A DNA stretch of 64,000 bases from DATFDN01 sp963756545 (GTDB taxonomy: Bacteria; Pseudomonadota; Alphaproteobacteria; Acetobacterales; Acetobacteraceae). The stretch covers positions 496,001-560,000 of the forward strand of contig CAVWNY010000002.1 in NCBI GenBank assembly GCA_963756545.1. Reading direction: 5' to 3'. Made by a program: the position numbers and the translations under genes. The notes below the pieces were generated by a model that had not been told where the DNA came from, searched no databases, and worked only from the letters and a program-made list of their open reading frames with translations. Positions 42,889 to 51,774 of the stretch are shown here, piece after piece. Positions within the stretch are counted from its first letter, which is position 1. Every line of letters starts with the position of its first letter.

Positions 42889-43311
42889 ATGGCATTATAT
42901 ACGCATCCGTTCGACAGCTTGCTGGGTCTCCAGCAGGCCCTGGATACGTTCCGCAGCAGCGATTGGTTGCAATCGAGCCCGAGCGGCGGCGGCGCCTATC
43001 CCCCGTTGAACGTGTTCCGCAAAGGCGATGACTTCGTGATCATCGCCGAAGTTCCCGGCATCAAGAAGGCCGATGTAGAGGTGCAGGTGAAAGGCAACAC
43101 GGTCCGCCTCGCCGCCACCAAATCCGTGACCTTCGACGAGAAGGCGAGCGTGCATCGCCGCGAGCGGCTGACCGGCCGCTTTGATAGGGCGGTGACGCTT
43201 CCGGCCTCGATCGAGGCGGACGGGGCGAAGGCGGAATGCCGCGACGGCATTCTTGTGTTGTTCCTGCCCCGCCACGAGCGAGACAAACCGAGGTCGATCA
43301 GCATTGGCTAA
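42889..43311 (+). CDS. Small heat-shock protein, Hsp20 family (first)
   Basis: A 140-residue alpha-crystallin-domain chaperone that holds unfolding proteins. YPPLNVFRKGDDFVIIAEVPGIKKADVEVQVKGN (in pieces) begins the domain at about residue 38. ERLTGRFDRAVTLPASIEADGAKAECRDGILVL ends it, and the C-terminal RSISIG supplies the I-x-I motif for oligomer assembly. ATG 42889 was preferred over a TTG-type upstream start because AAGGGAG lies eight bases ahead. The second Hsp20 gene follows after 33 bases. Confidence 0.92.
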   Translation: MALYTHPFDSLLGLQQALDTFRSSDWLQSSPSGGGAYPPLNVFRKGDDFVIIAEVPGIKKADVEVQVKGNTVRLAATKSVTFDEKASVHRRERLTGRFDRAVTLPASIEADGAKAECRDGILVLFLPRHERDKPRSISIG

Positions 43312-43344
43312 GCGCGTGGCACGATCGGCAAGACGGAGGATGTG

Positions 43345-43743
43345 ATGGCCAACACTCAGGAACTAGCGGTTCAGGAAAAGAAAGAACTCGCCTCACAGGA
43401 CGAGAAGACGATGCCGGGCCGCTATTATGTTCCCAGCACCGACATTTATGAAGTCGACCAGGCATTGATGGTGGTGATGGAGATGCCGGGGGTCGAAAAG
43501 CGAGACATCACCATAGATCTGGAGAACGACAAACTCCGGATATCTGGGCAGATCGACTTCTCGAAATACCAGGGACTGGACCCGGTCTACACCGAATACA
43601 ATGTCGGCCATTATACGCGCTCCTTTATCCTGGACAACAAAATCGACCGGGAGGGCATCAGCGCGCAGATGGAAGACGGCGTGCTGACGCTGACGCTACC
43701 AAAGTCAAAGAACGCGCAGCCGAGGCGGATCGAGATCCGATAG
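43345..43743 (+). CDS. Small heat-shock protein, Hsp20 family (second)
   Basis: A 132-residue alpha-crystallin-domain protein. VPSTDIYEVDQALMVVMEMPGVEKRDITIDLENDKL opens the domain (shown in pieces in the sequence at residues about 32-67), and ISAQMEDGVLTLTLPKSKNAQPRRIEIR closes it with I-x-I near the C-terminus. It differs from the first copy and resembles the class whose members form mixed oligomers with a partner. GGAGG at 43335-43339 is five bases before ATG 43345. Confidence 0.92.
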   Translation: MANTQELAVQEKKELASQDEKTMPGRYYVPSTDIYEVDQALMVVMEMPGVEKRDITIDLENDKLRISGQIDFSKYQGLDPVYTEYNVGHYTRSFILDNKIDREGISAQMEDGVLTLTLPKSKNAQPRRIEIR

Positions 43744-43862
43744 CACACGGACGCTGACGGCCAACGGGTCGGATCGCGCGCATCGGCATCCCTCGTCGGC
43801 GATTCTGGCGCCGCGCGGCATCGGCGCGACAAGCGCCGCGCGGCGTGTCAGGATCGGCGCCG

Positions 43863-44390
43863 ATGCACCAGCTTCTGCTTTTGCGCCACGCCAAGGCATC
43901 CGCCGTCGAGGCTGGGGGCGCGGATCGCGATCGGCCGCTGAGCCCGGATGGGCAAAGGCGAGCGGCGGCGATGGGACGGGCGATGCGCGATCTGGGCTTG
44001 GCCCCGGACCTCGTGCTCGTCTCCCCCGCGCGGCGGACGATGCAGACCCTGGAGGCGCTGGAGCCTTGGGATGAAACCCCCCTGATCGAGCCGCTCGATC
44101 CGCTCTATCTGGCCACTCAGGCGCAGATGCTGGCAGCGGTGAACGCCGTCGCCGAGACCGTGCGCAGCGTTCTGGTGATCGGGCACAATCCCGGGCTTCA
44201 CGATCTGGCGGCTGCCCTGAGCGGCGGGCAGCCGGCGGATCGGGACGCGGCACGACGCCTGGCCGAAAACTTCCCGACCGCCGCCCTGGCCGAGTTCGCC
44301 GTCGCCGGTCCATGGTGGCAGCTCGGCGCGGGGCGGGCGCGGCTGATGCGCTTCACCACGCCGCGCGACCTGGACGAACGCGCCCCGTGA
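43863..44390 (+). CDS. SixA-type histidine phosphatase
   Basis: A 175-residue phosphohistidine phosphatase of the phosphoglycerate-mutase superfamily. LLLLRHAKASA carries the catalytic Arg-His pair. DRPLSPDGQRRAAAMG, VLVSPARRTMQT and VLVIGHNPGLHDLA with the second His complete the site. ATG 43863 gives a standard N-terminus. E. coli SixA dephosphorylates a phosphotransfer domain; the target here is unknown. It stands alone, 119 bases after hsp20 and 93 before the efflux genes. Confidence 0.88.
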   Translation: MHQLLLLRHAKASAVEAGGADRDRPLSPDGQRRAAAMGRAMRDLGLAPDLVLVSPARRTMQTLEALEPWDETPLIEPLDPLYLATQAQMLAAVNAVAETVRSVLVIGHNPGLHDLAAALSGGQPADRDAARRLAENFPTAALAEFAVAGPWWQLGAGRARLMRFTTPRDLDERAP

Positions 44391-44483
44391 CCACTTTGCC
44401 GTGAAACCCATTCCGAAGCCCACTCCGCCGCTCATTTGGTGTCTTCCGTCTGATGCGCACCCGAACGGATTTCGGTAGAGTCG

Positions 44484-45659
44484 ATGAAATTTTCGCTGGC
44501 GCCACGTTGTTCGTCGCTTGCCGTCATGATGGGACTTGCGCTGGCGGCAGGCCATGCGCGGGCGCAGAGCCAAGGCGCGAAGACTCCTCCGCCCGCGGTG
44601 ACGGTCGCACCGATCGCGGTGAAGGACGTGGCGCCGGTGTACAGCTTCATCGGCCACGTGATCGCCATCCAGTCCGTGCAGGTCTTGCCGCGCGTTACGG
44701 CGTTCATCGAGAACGTCCCGGTGAAGCAGGGAAGCGACGTGAAGGCGGGGCAAGTCCTGTTCGAGCTTCAAAAGACGCAGTACCAGGCCGCCGTGCAGTC
44801 CGCGCAGGCCAACCTTGACTCGGCGCAGGCGGCGTTCTGGCAAGCACAGCTCGCCTATCAGCGGTCGGCGCGGCTGAACAAGCAGGGCTTTGAGGCGCAA
44901 GCGAACCTGGACCAAGCGAAGGCCACGGCCGACCAAGACCAGGCGAATGTGCAATCCGCCCAGGCCAACCTGGCGCAGGCGGCGCTCAACCTGAGCTACT
45001 GCACAATCACCTCGCCTATCGAAGGACGGATCGGCACGGTCGCACTGACCAAGGGCAATCTCGTTACGCCGAGCACCCCGCCGCTTGCTACCGTCAACGA
45101 GATCGACCCGATCCGCGTCGTCTTTTCAGTAAGCGACCGGGTAATCGTCAATATCAAGCAGTCGAGCGGGGCCACGCAGGGTCAAATAGCCGCCGGTCTC
45201 ACGCTCAACCTGCAACTGTCGGACGGCTCGCAGTACAAGCAGAGCGGCAAGATCACCTTCCTGAACAATCAGGTCGATACGGCGACGGGCACCGTCAGCG
45301 TCTACGCTGACTTTCCCAATCCCGACCGGCTTCTGTTGCCCGGCGCTTATGCGACTGTTCAGGTCCACCGGACGACACCAGAGGAGCGGCCCCTGGTGCC
45401 GGTGGCGGCCTTGCAAACCGACCAGAGCGGCAGGTTCGTCCTGGTCGTCGGCTCGGACAACAAGGTCGCGCAGCAGCCGGTCACGCTGGGACGGCAGCTT
45501 GCGCAGGACTACATCGTGCAGAAGGGTCTGTCGGGCGGCGAACGGGTCATCGTCGCGGGCTTGCAGAAGGTAAAGCCGGGCGAGACGGTCAATCCGGTGG
45601 CCGCCCCCTCGCCGACGGAGTCAGCGGCGCAGAACGCCACTCCCGGTCAGTCCGGGTAG
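44484..45659 (+). CDS. RND efflux periplasmic adaptor (membrane fusion protein)
   Basis: A 391-residue HlyD/AcrA-type adaptor joining an inner-membrane RND pump to an outer-membrane channel. It has a signal peptide to about residue 28 (LGLALAAGHARAQ region). VLPRVTAFIENVPVKQGSDVKAGQVLFEL is the lipoyl half (in pieces). A long coiled coil rich in Gln/Ala follows (AAVQSAQANLDSAQAAF, about 105-175), then YCTITSPIEGRIGTV and a beta-barrel ending in LPGAYATVQV. It is 11 bases upstream of the pump gene. No repressor gene is adjacent. Confidence 0.92.
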   Translation: MKFSLAPRCSSLAVMMGLALAAGHARAQSQGAKTPPPAVTVAPIAVKDVAPVYSFIGHVIAIQSVQVLPRVTAFIENVPVKQGSDVKAGQVLFELQKTQYQAAVQSAQANLDSAQAAFWQAQLAYQRSARLNKQGFEAQANLDQAKATADQDQANVQSAQANLAQAALNLSYCTITSPIEGRIGTVALTKGNLVTPSTPPLATVNEIDPIRVVFSVSDRVIVNIKQSSGATQGQIAAGLTLNLQLSDGSQYKQSGKITFLNNQVDTATGTVSVYADFPNPDRLLLPGAYATVQVHRTTPEERPLVPVAALQTDQSGRFVLVVGSDNKVAQQPVTLGRQLAQDYIVQKGLSGGERVIVAGLQKVKPGETVNPVAAPSPTESAAQNATPGQSG

Positions 45660-45670
45660 GGCATGCAGGC

Positions 45671-48600
45671 GTGCTCTCCATCTTCTTCATCAAGCGGCCA
45701 AAGTTCGCCATCGTCATTGCCATCGTGATCACGCTGGCGGGGCTGGTGGCGTTGTCTGCCATTCCGATCTCGCAATACCCGAACATCACGCCTCCGCAAG
45801 TGACCGTCTCGGCGAGTTATCCCGGCGCCAGCGCCGAGACGATCGCCAACACGGTGGCCCAACCGATCGAGGAGCAGGTCAACGGAACGCCTGGCATGCT
45901 CTACATGCAGGGCACGAGTTCCAGCTCCGGCAGCTATAATTTGACTGTCACCTTCGCCATCGGCAGCGATCCTGACATCAACCAGGTGAACGTGCAGAAC
46001 CGTGTGCAGCTCGCCAATGCACTGCTGCCGACCGAGGTGCAGCAGGAGGGGCTGACGATCCGCGCCGCATCCAGCAACTTCGTGCTCGCGGTCAATCTCT
46101 ATTCACCGGACAACAAGTACGACCAGGTCTTCATCTCCAACTACGCCTACATGCATTTGCAACAGCAGATCGCGCGCACGACCGGCGTTGGCAACACGCA
46201 GATTTTCGGACAACGGCAGTACGCGATGCGGGTCTGGCTGAATCCGGTGCGCATGACGGCGCTCGGCATCACTGCGACCGACGTCATCGCCGCCATTCAG
46301 TCCCAGAACATCCAGGTTGCCGCCGGGCAGATCGGCCAGCCACCGGTGAGCGACAACCAGCAGCAGCAGCTGACGGTGCTCGCGACCGGGCGGCTGTCCA
46401 GCGTTCCGCAGTTCGAAAACATCATCATCCGCACCAACCCGAACGGCGGCCTGGTGCGGGTCGGCGACGTCGGCCGGGTGGAGCTGGCCGCTCAGCAGTA
46501 CCTCGTCATCCTCGGCGCTCGACGGCACGCCGTCGGCGACGCTTGCAATCTATCAATCTCCAAACGCCAATGCTCTTTCGGTAGCGGCCTCGATCGAGCA
46601 GCAGATGCAGCAGCTGTCGAAGCAGTTCCCTCCCGGGTTGAAATACACAATCGTCTATAACGCCACGAATTTCGTTCGGGCGAACATCGACGAGATTCTG
46701 AAGACCCTGCTGATCACCCTGATACTGGTGGTCGCGGTGGTCTATTTGTTCCTCCAAAATTGGCGGGCCACCCTGATTCCGACCATTGCCATCCCGGTGT
46801 CGCTGATCGGCGTCTTCGCCATTCTCTACGTGCTGGGCTATTCGGCGAACACGGTTAACCTCTTCGCGATCGTGCTGGCGATCACGCTGGTCGTCGACGA
46901 CGCGATCGTGGTGGTAGAGAACGTCACCCGCAACATCGAGCTAAACCCTAAGCGGCCGGTGGCGGAAGCGACCGCGGTGGCAATGCGCGAGATTACCAGC
47001 CCGGTGATCGCGACCACGCTGGTGCTGGTGGCCGTGTTCGTCCCGGTCGGCTTCATCTCCGGCATCACCGGCGCGCTCTATCGGCAGTTCGCCGTCACGA
47101 TCTCGGTCTCGATCATCATCTCGGCCATCAACGCCCTGACCTTGAGCCCGGCGCTCTGCGCGCTCCTCCTGCGCCCGCCCAAGAAGGCGCGCTTCTTTAT
47201 CTTCCGCTGGTTCAATCGCGGCTTCGACTATGCCCGCGAGGGCTATGGGCGGACCGTGCGGTTCCTGTCGCGCTGGTTGCTGGTGGCGGCCGGCGGGATC
47301 ATTGCCGCCTTCGCCATCACCTATTTCGTGTTTCAGGCCACGCCCTCGGGGTTCCTGCCGAGCGAGGATCAGGGCTATTTCTTCGTCAACGTGCAGATGC
47401 CGAACGGCGCCTCGCTCGGCCGCACCCAGAACGTGGTTCACGAGGTGGGCCAGCTCCTGCGCAAAACCCCCGGGGTCGCGCATGCCATCGAGCTGTCCGG
47501 GTTCAGCCTGGTGGCCGGCGCGCAGGAGCCGAACGCGGGCAGCGTGATCGCCATCATGCAGCCCTGGGGCCAGCGAGGGGCCAGCGAAGCGATCAGCGCA
47601 GTGATCGCCAAATTGGCGCCCACCTTCAATGCCATCCCCTCAGCCGAGATCATCAGCTTCAATCCTCCCGCGATTCCGGGCATCAGCACCACGGGCGGCA
47701 TCAATTTCGTGCTCGAGGCGCGCGGTGGCCAGTCGTACCAGCAGCTCGCCTCGACGGCGCGAGGTCTGATCTTCGCGGCCAACCAGAACCCCAATCTCAG
47801 CTCCGTGTTCACCAGCTTCTCGGCCGCGGTGCCGCAGCTCATGGTCCATGTGGACACGGCAAGGGCCGCGCTGTTAGGCGTTACGCCAGCCGCCATCTAC
47901 CAAGTGCTTCAGGCCAATCTCGGCGGCCAGTTCGTCAACGACTTCAATTATCAGAACTTCATTTTCCAGGTGGTCGTTCAGGCTGAATCGCAGTTTCGCA
48001 ACAAGGTCAGCGACATCGACCAGCTGCACGTCCGCAGCGCGGCCGGGGCGATGGTGCCGCTCGATAGTCTGGTGACCGTCAGCACGATCCTGGGAGCCGA
48101 TGCCGTAAACACCTACAATCTTTTCCCGGCCGTGCTCATCAACGGCTCGGCGGCGGCGGGCAAAAGCTCGGGACAGGCGATCGCCGCGATGGAGCAGGTC
48201 GCCGCCCAGCATCTGCCCAGCGACTATGGCTACAACTGGACGGCGATGTCGTATCAGGAGCTGCAATCAGCCGGACAGGAAAGCTCAGCGTTCTTCTTCG
48301 CCCTCATCTTCGCGTTCCTGTTCCTGGTCGCGCAGTACGAGAGCTGGACCTTGCCACTCTCGGTGCTGCTGCCGGTCTCCTTCGCACTGCTCGGGGGCCT
48401 TGTCGCGCTGTTGTTCCGGGGCATCGCGCTCGACGTATACGCGCAGATCGGCCTGGTCCTCCTGATCGGCGTCTCGGCGAAGAACAACATCCTGATCGTG
48501 GAGTTCGCCAAGGACCGGCTCGAGCGTGGCGATATCGACGCCCGCGCGGCGGGTGAGGAGGGGGCGCGCACCCGCTACCGGCCGGTGATGATGACGGCGC

Positions 48601-48806
48601 TGGCCTTCATCTTCGGGATGGTGCCGATGGTAATCGCCACCGGCGCCGGCGCCGGTGCGAGGCAGTCCATCGGCACGACGGTGTTCGGCGGCATGGCGCT
48701 GGCGAGCTTCGTCGGCGTGCTGTTCGTGCCGGCGCTGTTCGCCGGCTTCGAGATCATGACCGCCCGGACGCGCAACCTGTTCCGCCGCAAGGTCCCGGCC
48801 GAGTAG
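45671..48806 (+). pseudogene. RND multidrug efflux permease (HAE1 family) with a single-base frameshift
   Basis: From GTG 45671 the first reading gives a normal AcrB-like N-terminus (FFIKRPKFAIVIAIVITLAG, YPGASAETIANTVAQPIEEQ) up to VELAAQQY. At about 46500-46502 one extra C shifts the frame. The continuation ALDGTPSATLAIYQSPNANA is in another frame and runs to 48806. Removing one base gives about 1,044 residues, the normal size. Functional residues survive downstream: the proton-relay DD in LVVDDAIVVVEN and Lys in VSAKNNILIVEF. The pump is broken unless this is a sequencing error or is corrected during expression. Typical twelve-helix layout otherwise. Confidence 0.9.
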
Positions 48807-48815
48807 AATGCGTCG

Positions 48816-49241
48816 TCAAGACGCCGCCTCCTCGGGCGCATTCTCGGCGATCTGGTGCACGCCGCTCAGGCGGGAGCCCGCGGTGTAGCCGATCGCGACC
48901 GCGCCGAGGCAGAGCAGGACGGAGAGCGCGATGTTGAGCACAGCCCGCGCGGGTGCCCCACCCCGCAACAGATCAAGCGTCTGCAAGCTGAATGACGAGA
49001 AGGTGGTGAAGCCGCCGCAGATTCCGACCATGAAGAACAGGCGCACCGACGCAGGTAGGGGATAGCGCCCGTTCTCGATCGTGAGCGCGCCGAAGAGGCC
49101 GATCGCGAAGGAGCCGGCCACGTTGATGAGGATCGTGCCCCACGGCAGACTCCGACTGATCGGCAACGCCCAGACCGCCAGCCAGTAGCGCGCCATGCTG
49201 CCAAGCGCTCCACCGGCGGCGATCCAGAGTGTCTCGGCCAT
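48816..49241 (-). CDS. crcB: Fluoride channel CrcB (Fluc)
   Basis: A 141-residue four-helix protein forming a dimeric fluoride exporter. GGALGSMARYW, INVAGSFAIGLFGA, and the signature GGFTTFSSFSLQ (Phe residues that line the pore) are all present. ATG 49241 begins MAETLWIAAGG; ATG 49256 would add five residues. It is convergent with the RND pump gene, with nine bases between them. A convincing fluoride riboswitch was not found upstream. Confidence 0.94.
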   Translation of the reverse strand: MAETLWIAAGGALGSMARYWLAVWALPISRSLPWGTILINVAGSFAIGLFGALTIENGRYPLPASVRLFFMVGICGGFTTFSSFSLQTLDLLRGGAPARAVLNIALSVLLCLGAVAIGYTAGSRLSGVHQIAENAPEEAAS

Positions 49242-49320
49242 GTGGTCCCGGCCCATCAGAGGGCGGCTTCCGGAAACTCCGTTCCCATGACCCAGCGTTT
49301 CGACCGCTCCTATCGCGAAG

Positions 49321-49509
49321 TCAACTCGCGTTGCCCTGGCCCTTCTCGGCTTCGCTGCGCTCGGGGCGCTCCACGTTCTCGGCCCCTGTCCGAGTGCCGC
49401 CGAAGCGGTCGGCGCCGCCGGTTTCCGGCGTGGCGGGTTTCTTGTGATTGCCGGTATCCTGCTGATCGTCGGTGTGGCGCACGTCCTGCTCGGTGCCCTT
49501 CTGGCGCAT
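49321..49509 (-). CDS. 62-residue hydrophilic protein of unknown function
   Basis: Begins MRQKGTEQDVRHTDDQQDTG and contains KKPATPETGGADRFGG and ERPERSEAEKGQGN; charged, with no hydrophobic segment, likely disordered. GGAGG lies seven bases before ATG 49509, and codon use is clearly coding. No family is recognised. It is divergent from the DUF3775 gene with 84 bases between, and upstream of crcB by 79 bases. Its character is that of small hydrophilic stress-type proteins, but no function can be claimed. Confidence 0.62.
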   Translation of the reverse strand: MRQKGTEQDVRHTDDQQDTGNHKKPATPETGGADRFGGTRTGAENVERPERSEAEKGQGNAS

Positions 49510-49593
49510 GACCCATCCTCCAGTGATGTCTCGTACGGAGGCAACGCCGGGCGCGCTCGCCCGTTTGCGTCGCGACGGACGGAGGCGGTGCGA

Positions 49594-50019
49594 ATGCTCA
49601 CCCATATCAGCCTCGAGGATGTGCGCGCGATCCTTCGCCAGAGCGAGGCCGCGGCGGCGCGGGGGGATCGGCTTGTCGACCGCATGTACAAGACCGACCT
49701 CTCGCCGGCCGGCGACAAGGTCAACCCCACGCCGCGTGACGAACCGGAGTTGGATGACCTCGCACCGCTGGGGGCCAGCACGATGGCCGCGCCGCTGCTA
49801 AGGCTGCAGTCGAGTCTGGAGGCGATGAGCGTGGAGGCGCGGCGGGAAGTGCAAGCGATCGCCCTCATCGGCGCGGGGGAGTTCGCCGCGCGCGAGTGGG
49901 ACGCGGCATTGCTCGCGGTGGAGTCACGGCAAACGGAGGACCAGCCGCGCGCGATGGCCGAGGATGCCGACCTCGGGCCGCATCTGGCCAAAGGGCTTTA
50001 TCTTCTCAAGCTGACGTGA
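49594..50019 (+). CDS. DUF3775-like protein
   Basis: A 141-residue protein from ATG 49594 with GGAGG eight bases upstream. The N-terminus MLTHISLEDVRAILRQSE and the C-terminal AIALIGAGEFAAREWDAALLAVES and LGPHLAKGLYLLKLT fit the small DUF3775 family. The linker is Pro/Asp-rich. No catalytic motif or signal is visible. Its function is unknown; the neighbouring CsbD-like and small hydrophilic genes hint at a stress-related cluster, without proof. Confidence 0.6.
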   Translation: MLTHISLEDVRAILRQSEAAAARGDRLVDRMYKTDLSPAGDKVNPTPRDEPELDDLAPLGASTMAAPLLRLQSSLEAMSVEARREVQAIALIGAGEFAAREWDAALLAVESRQTEDQPRAMAEDADLGPHLAKGLYLLKLT

Positions 50020-50190
50020 GGATTGCTTCATGGCGATGGATAGGGCTGTCCGCCTGCACCGCTTGGCGAGCGGGAGGAATTGCGCATCGAGGCCGTAGAA
50101 CAAAAAGATGATGGGCGCGTAACGCAACCGATGCCGGTTTGTCCGCGTTTATCGTAACGTATCGATTTGCCAACCAAGGAGACCAGAAAG

Positions 50191-50421
50191 ATGAGCGACA
50201 AGGTGCAGGGCATGGCCCGCGACATGACCGGACGCGTGCAACAGGCCTTTGGAAGTACCGTCGGGGATGCGAAGACCCAGGCGCAGGGGATGTACAACCA
50301 GGCGAGCGGGCAGGCGCAGGAGCAGGCGGCGCGGCTGGGCGAGGTGATCCGCGACCAGCCGCTGACCGCGGCGGTTATAGCGCTGGGTATCGGCTACATC
50401 CTGGGGCGCCTGACAGCGTAG
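50191..50421 (+). CDS. CsbD-like stress protein with a C-terminal membrane helix
   Basis: A 76-residue product. The N-terminal half (VQGMARDMTGRVQQAFGS and DAKTQAQGMYNQASGQAQ) has the amphipathic CsbD/YjbJ repeat pattern. LTAAVIALGIGYILGRL is a hydrophobic C-terminal segment with a Gly zipper, as in DUF883-type proteins. AGGAGA lies eight bases before ATG 50191. Such proteins are usually induced by general stress in other bacteria; induction here is inferred. The 171 bases before it hold nothing recognised. Confidence 0.78.
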   Translation: MSDKVQGMARDMTGRVQQAFGSTVGDAKTQAQGMYNQASGQAQEQAARLGEVIRDQPLTAAVIALGIGYILGRLTA

Positions 50422-50518
50422 GCAGAACCCACCGGCGGAGGCGCGACATGCGCGCTTGGCATGGCGGGGTCCATGATATCGCGGTGGAACGAATCCGCCA
50501 AAGCAATTAAGCGTCGGT

Positions 50519-50648
50519 GACTGGTCGCGGCTCGGCCGCGATCAGTCTTCCGGCCGAGTTTGGCTGGAAAGGGGTCCTTGGCCCCTGCGTCTCCCAGACG
50601 TGAAGCCTCCCTGATACTTGCCCCCGGGTCACAACCCCGGGGGTTTTG
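50519..50648 (+). ncRNA. Candidate small RNA or long structured 3' UTR ending in a terminator
   Basis: The 207-base gap after the CsbD-like gene holds a chain of hairpins. GACTGGTCGCGGC-TCG-GCCGCGATCAGTC (50519-50547) pairs over 13 positions with one G-U. GGGGTCCTTGGCCCC is at about 50571-50585 and CGTCTCCCAGACG at 50588-50600. A single-stranded CCTCCC (50606-50611) that could pair with Shine-Dalgarno sequences follows, then the terminator. No reading frame spans it. No known RNA family was recognised. The 5' end is uncertain. Confidence 0.5.
50621..50648 (+). terminator. Intrinsic terminator
   Basis: CCCCCGGG (50621-50628) pairs perfectly with CCCGGGGG (50636-50643) around a seven-base loop, followed by TTTTG. 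It points along the plus strand, so it ends the CsbD-like or small-RNA transcript. It overlaps the last codons of the convergent GH5 gene. Confidence 0.85.
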
Positions 50649-51774
50649 TTTGCACGGCACTAAGAGCGGCATTTGCGGCCGAATGCGTCTTGCCTGACTG
50701 CAGGCCGAGCGCGCCGAGCAGCGCGGGATCGAGCCGCGGCCGTGGGCCGGGAGGGCGCGGCAGGTCGAAGCCCATCACGTCCTCATAGCCCCACAAGGCC
50801 CAGCCGATGCCGGCCCGCTCGCAGGCCCGTCGCACCGCGGCGATCCAGGCGAGCCGGGCTGGCGTGTTCAGCCGGGCCGAGGCGCCCATTTCCCCGGCCA
50901 GGACGGTGGCGTGGTTTCGCCCCGCCCACGCGGCGGCGCGGGCGATCCGGGTGTCGATCGCCAGCCCGGTCCAGTGCTGGGCGCAGACGAAGGTGACCAG
51001 GCCCTCGGTCGCCGGGTCGGGACTATCAGCCGCCCGGGCGCATGCGGCCGCATCCTCGGCGGGGAAAGGCAAGCGCGCCAACGCCGCGCGGTCCAGGCCG
51101 GGCCGATAGGCGGCGAGTGAGGTCAGTTCCGCAGGGTCGTAGAAATGGAACGTATAGGCGACATTCGGATCGGCCAACGGTTGCAGGGCCGCGAGCCCGT
51201 CGAGGCTGCTCCAGTCCGCGCCGGTCAGGATGACTGTGCTGGCGGGAAGCGCGGCGCGGATCGCCCGCAACGCCCGATCCTGCAAGGCGCCCCACACGGC
51301 GGCGGCGCCGGGGAACACCGGCTCGTTGACCACCTCGGGGAAGGTGCGGTCGGGATCGAGGCCACGGAGCGCCGGGCCGAGGCGGCGCCAGGTGTCAAGC
51401 AGCGCGGCGCGATCCTCCGCCCGGTCCTCCAGGCGCCACGCGGGGGATGCCGGGACGAGGACCACGGCGAGCCCGGCGGCGTGCAGCCGGCGCAGTTGCG
51501 CGACCATCAGATCTCGCCCGGACTTGCTCGCCGCGAACGCCGGATCGAACGGCAGCCGGACGAAGGTGAAGCCGGCGCGGCGGAGATCCGCGATCGCCAC
51601 GTCGCTCATGTAGGCGCCGATCGCGGCCGGATCGGCGCGCGCGGGAAAACGCAGCCAGTTGGTGATGTTCAGGCCCCGCCGCAGCGCCGCGACACGCTGC
51701 GCAGGCGGCGCGGCCAGCGCCGCGATGGGAAGCCATGCGCCAAGCAGGGCCAGCAGCAGCGCCGCGCGGATCAT
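50629..51774 (-). CDS. Secreted glycoside hydrolase family 5 (cellulase-like)
   Basis: A 381-residue retaining beta-glycanase-like protein. It has a signal peptide (MIRAALLLALLGAWLPIAALA). GLNITNWLRFP starts the barrel, and GFTFVRLPFDPAF follows. FPEVVNEPVFPG holds the acid/base Glu, YTFHFYDPAE the conserved His/Tyr, VLAGEMGA the nucleophile Glu, and WALWGYEDVMGF ends the barrel. The start overlaps the stop of the glycosyltransferase gene upstream by four bases (ATGA), so the two are co-translated. It probably acts on an exported glucan or envelope glycan. Confidence 0.87.
   Translation of the reverse strand: MIRAALLLALLGAWLPIAALAAPPAQRVAALRRGLNITNWLRFPARADPAAIGAYMSDVAIADLRRAGFTFVRLPFDPAFAASKSGRDLMVAQLRRLHAAGLAVVLVPASPAWRLEDRAEDRAALLDTWRRLGPALRGLDPDRTFPEVVNEPVFPGAAAVWGALQDRALRAIRAALPASTVILTGADWSSLDGLAALQPLADPNVAYTFHFYDPAELTSLAAYRPGLDRAALARLPFPAEDAAACARAADSPDPATEGLVTFVCAQHWTGLAIDTRIARAAAWAGRNHATVLAGEMGASARLNTPARLAWIAAVRRACERAGIGWALWGYEDVMGFDLPRPPGPRPRLDPALLGALGLQSGKTHSAANAALSAVQTKPPGL

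Noticed and set aside
49242..49330. Fluoride riboswitch upstream of crcB
   Set aside because: CTGATGG and GCCGCCC resemble pieces of the crcB motif, but the outer stem cannot be formed and the conserved CTGATGxCxCCTAC end is lacking.
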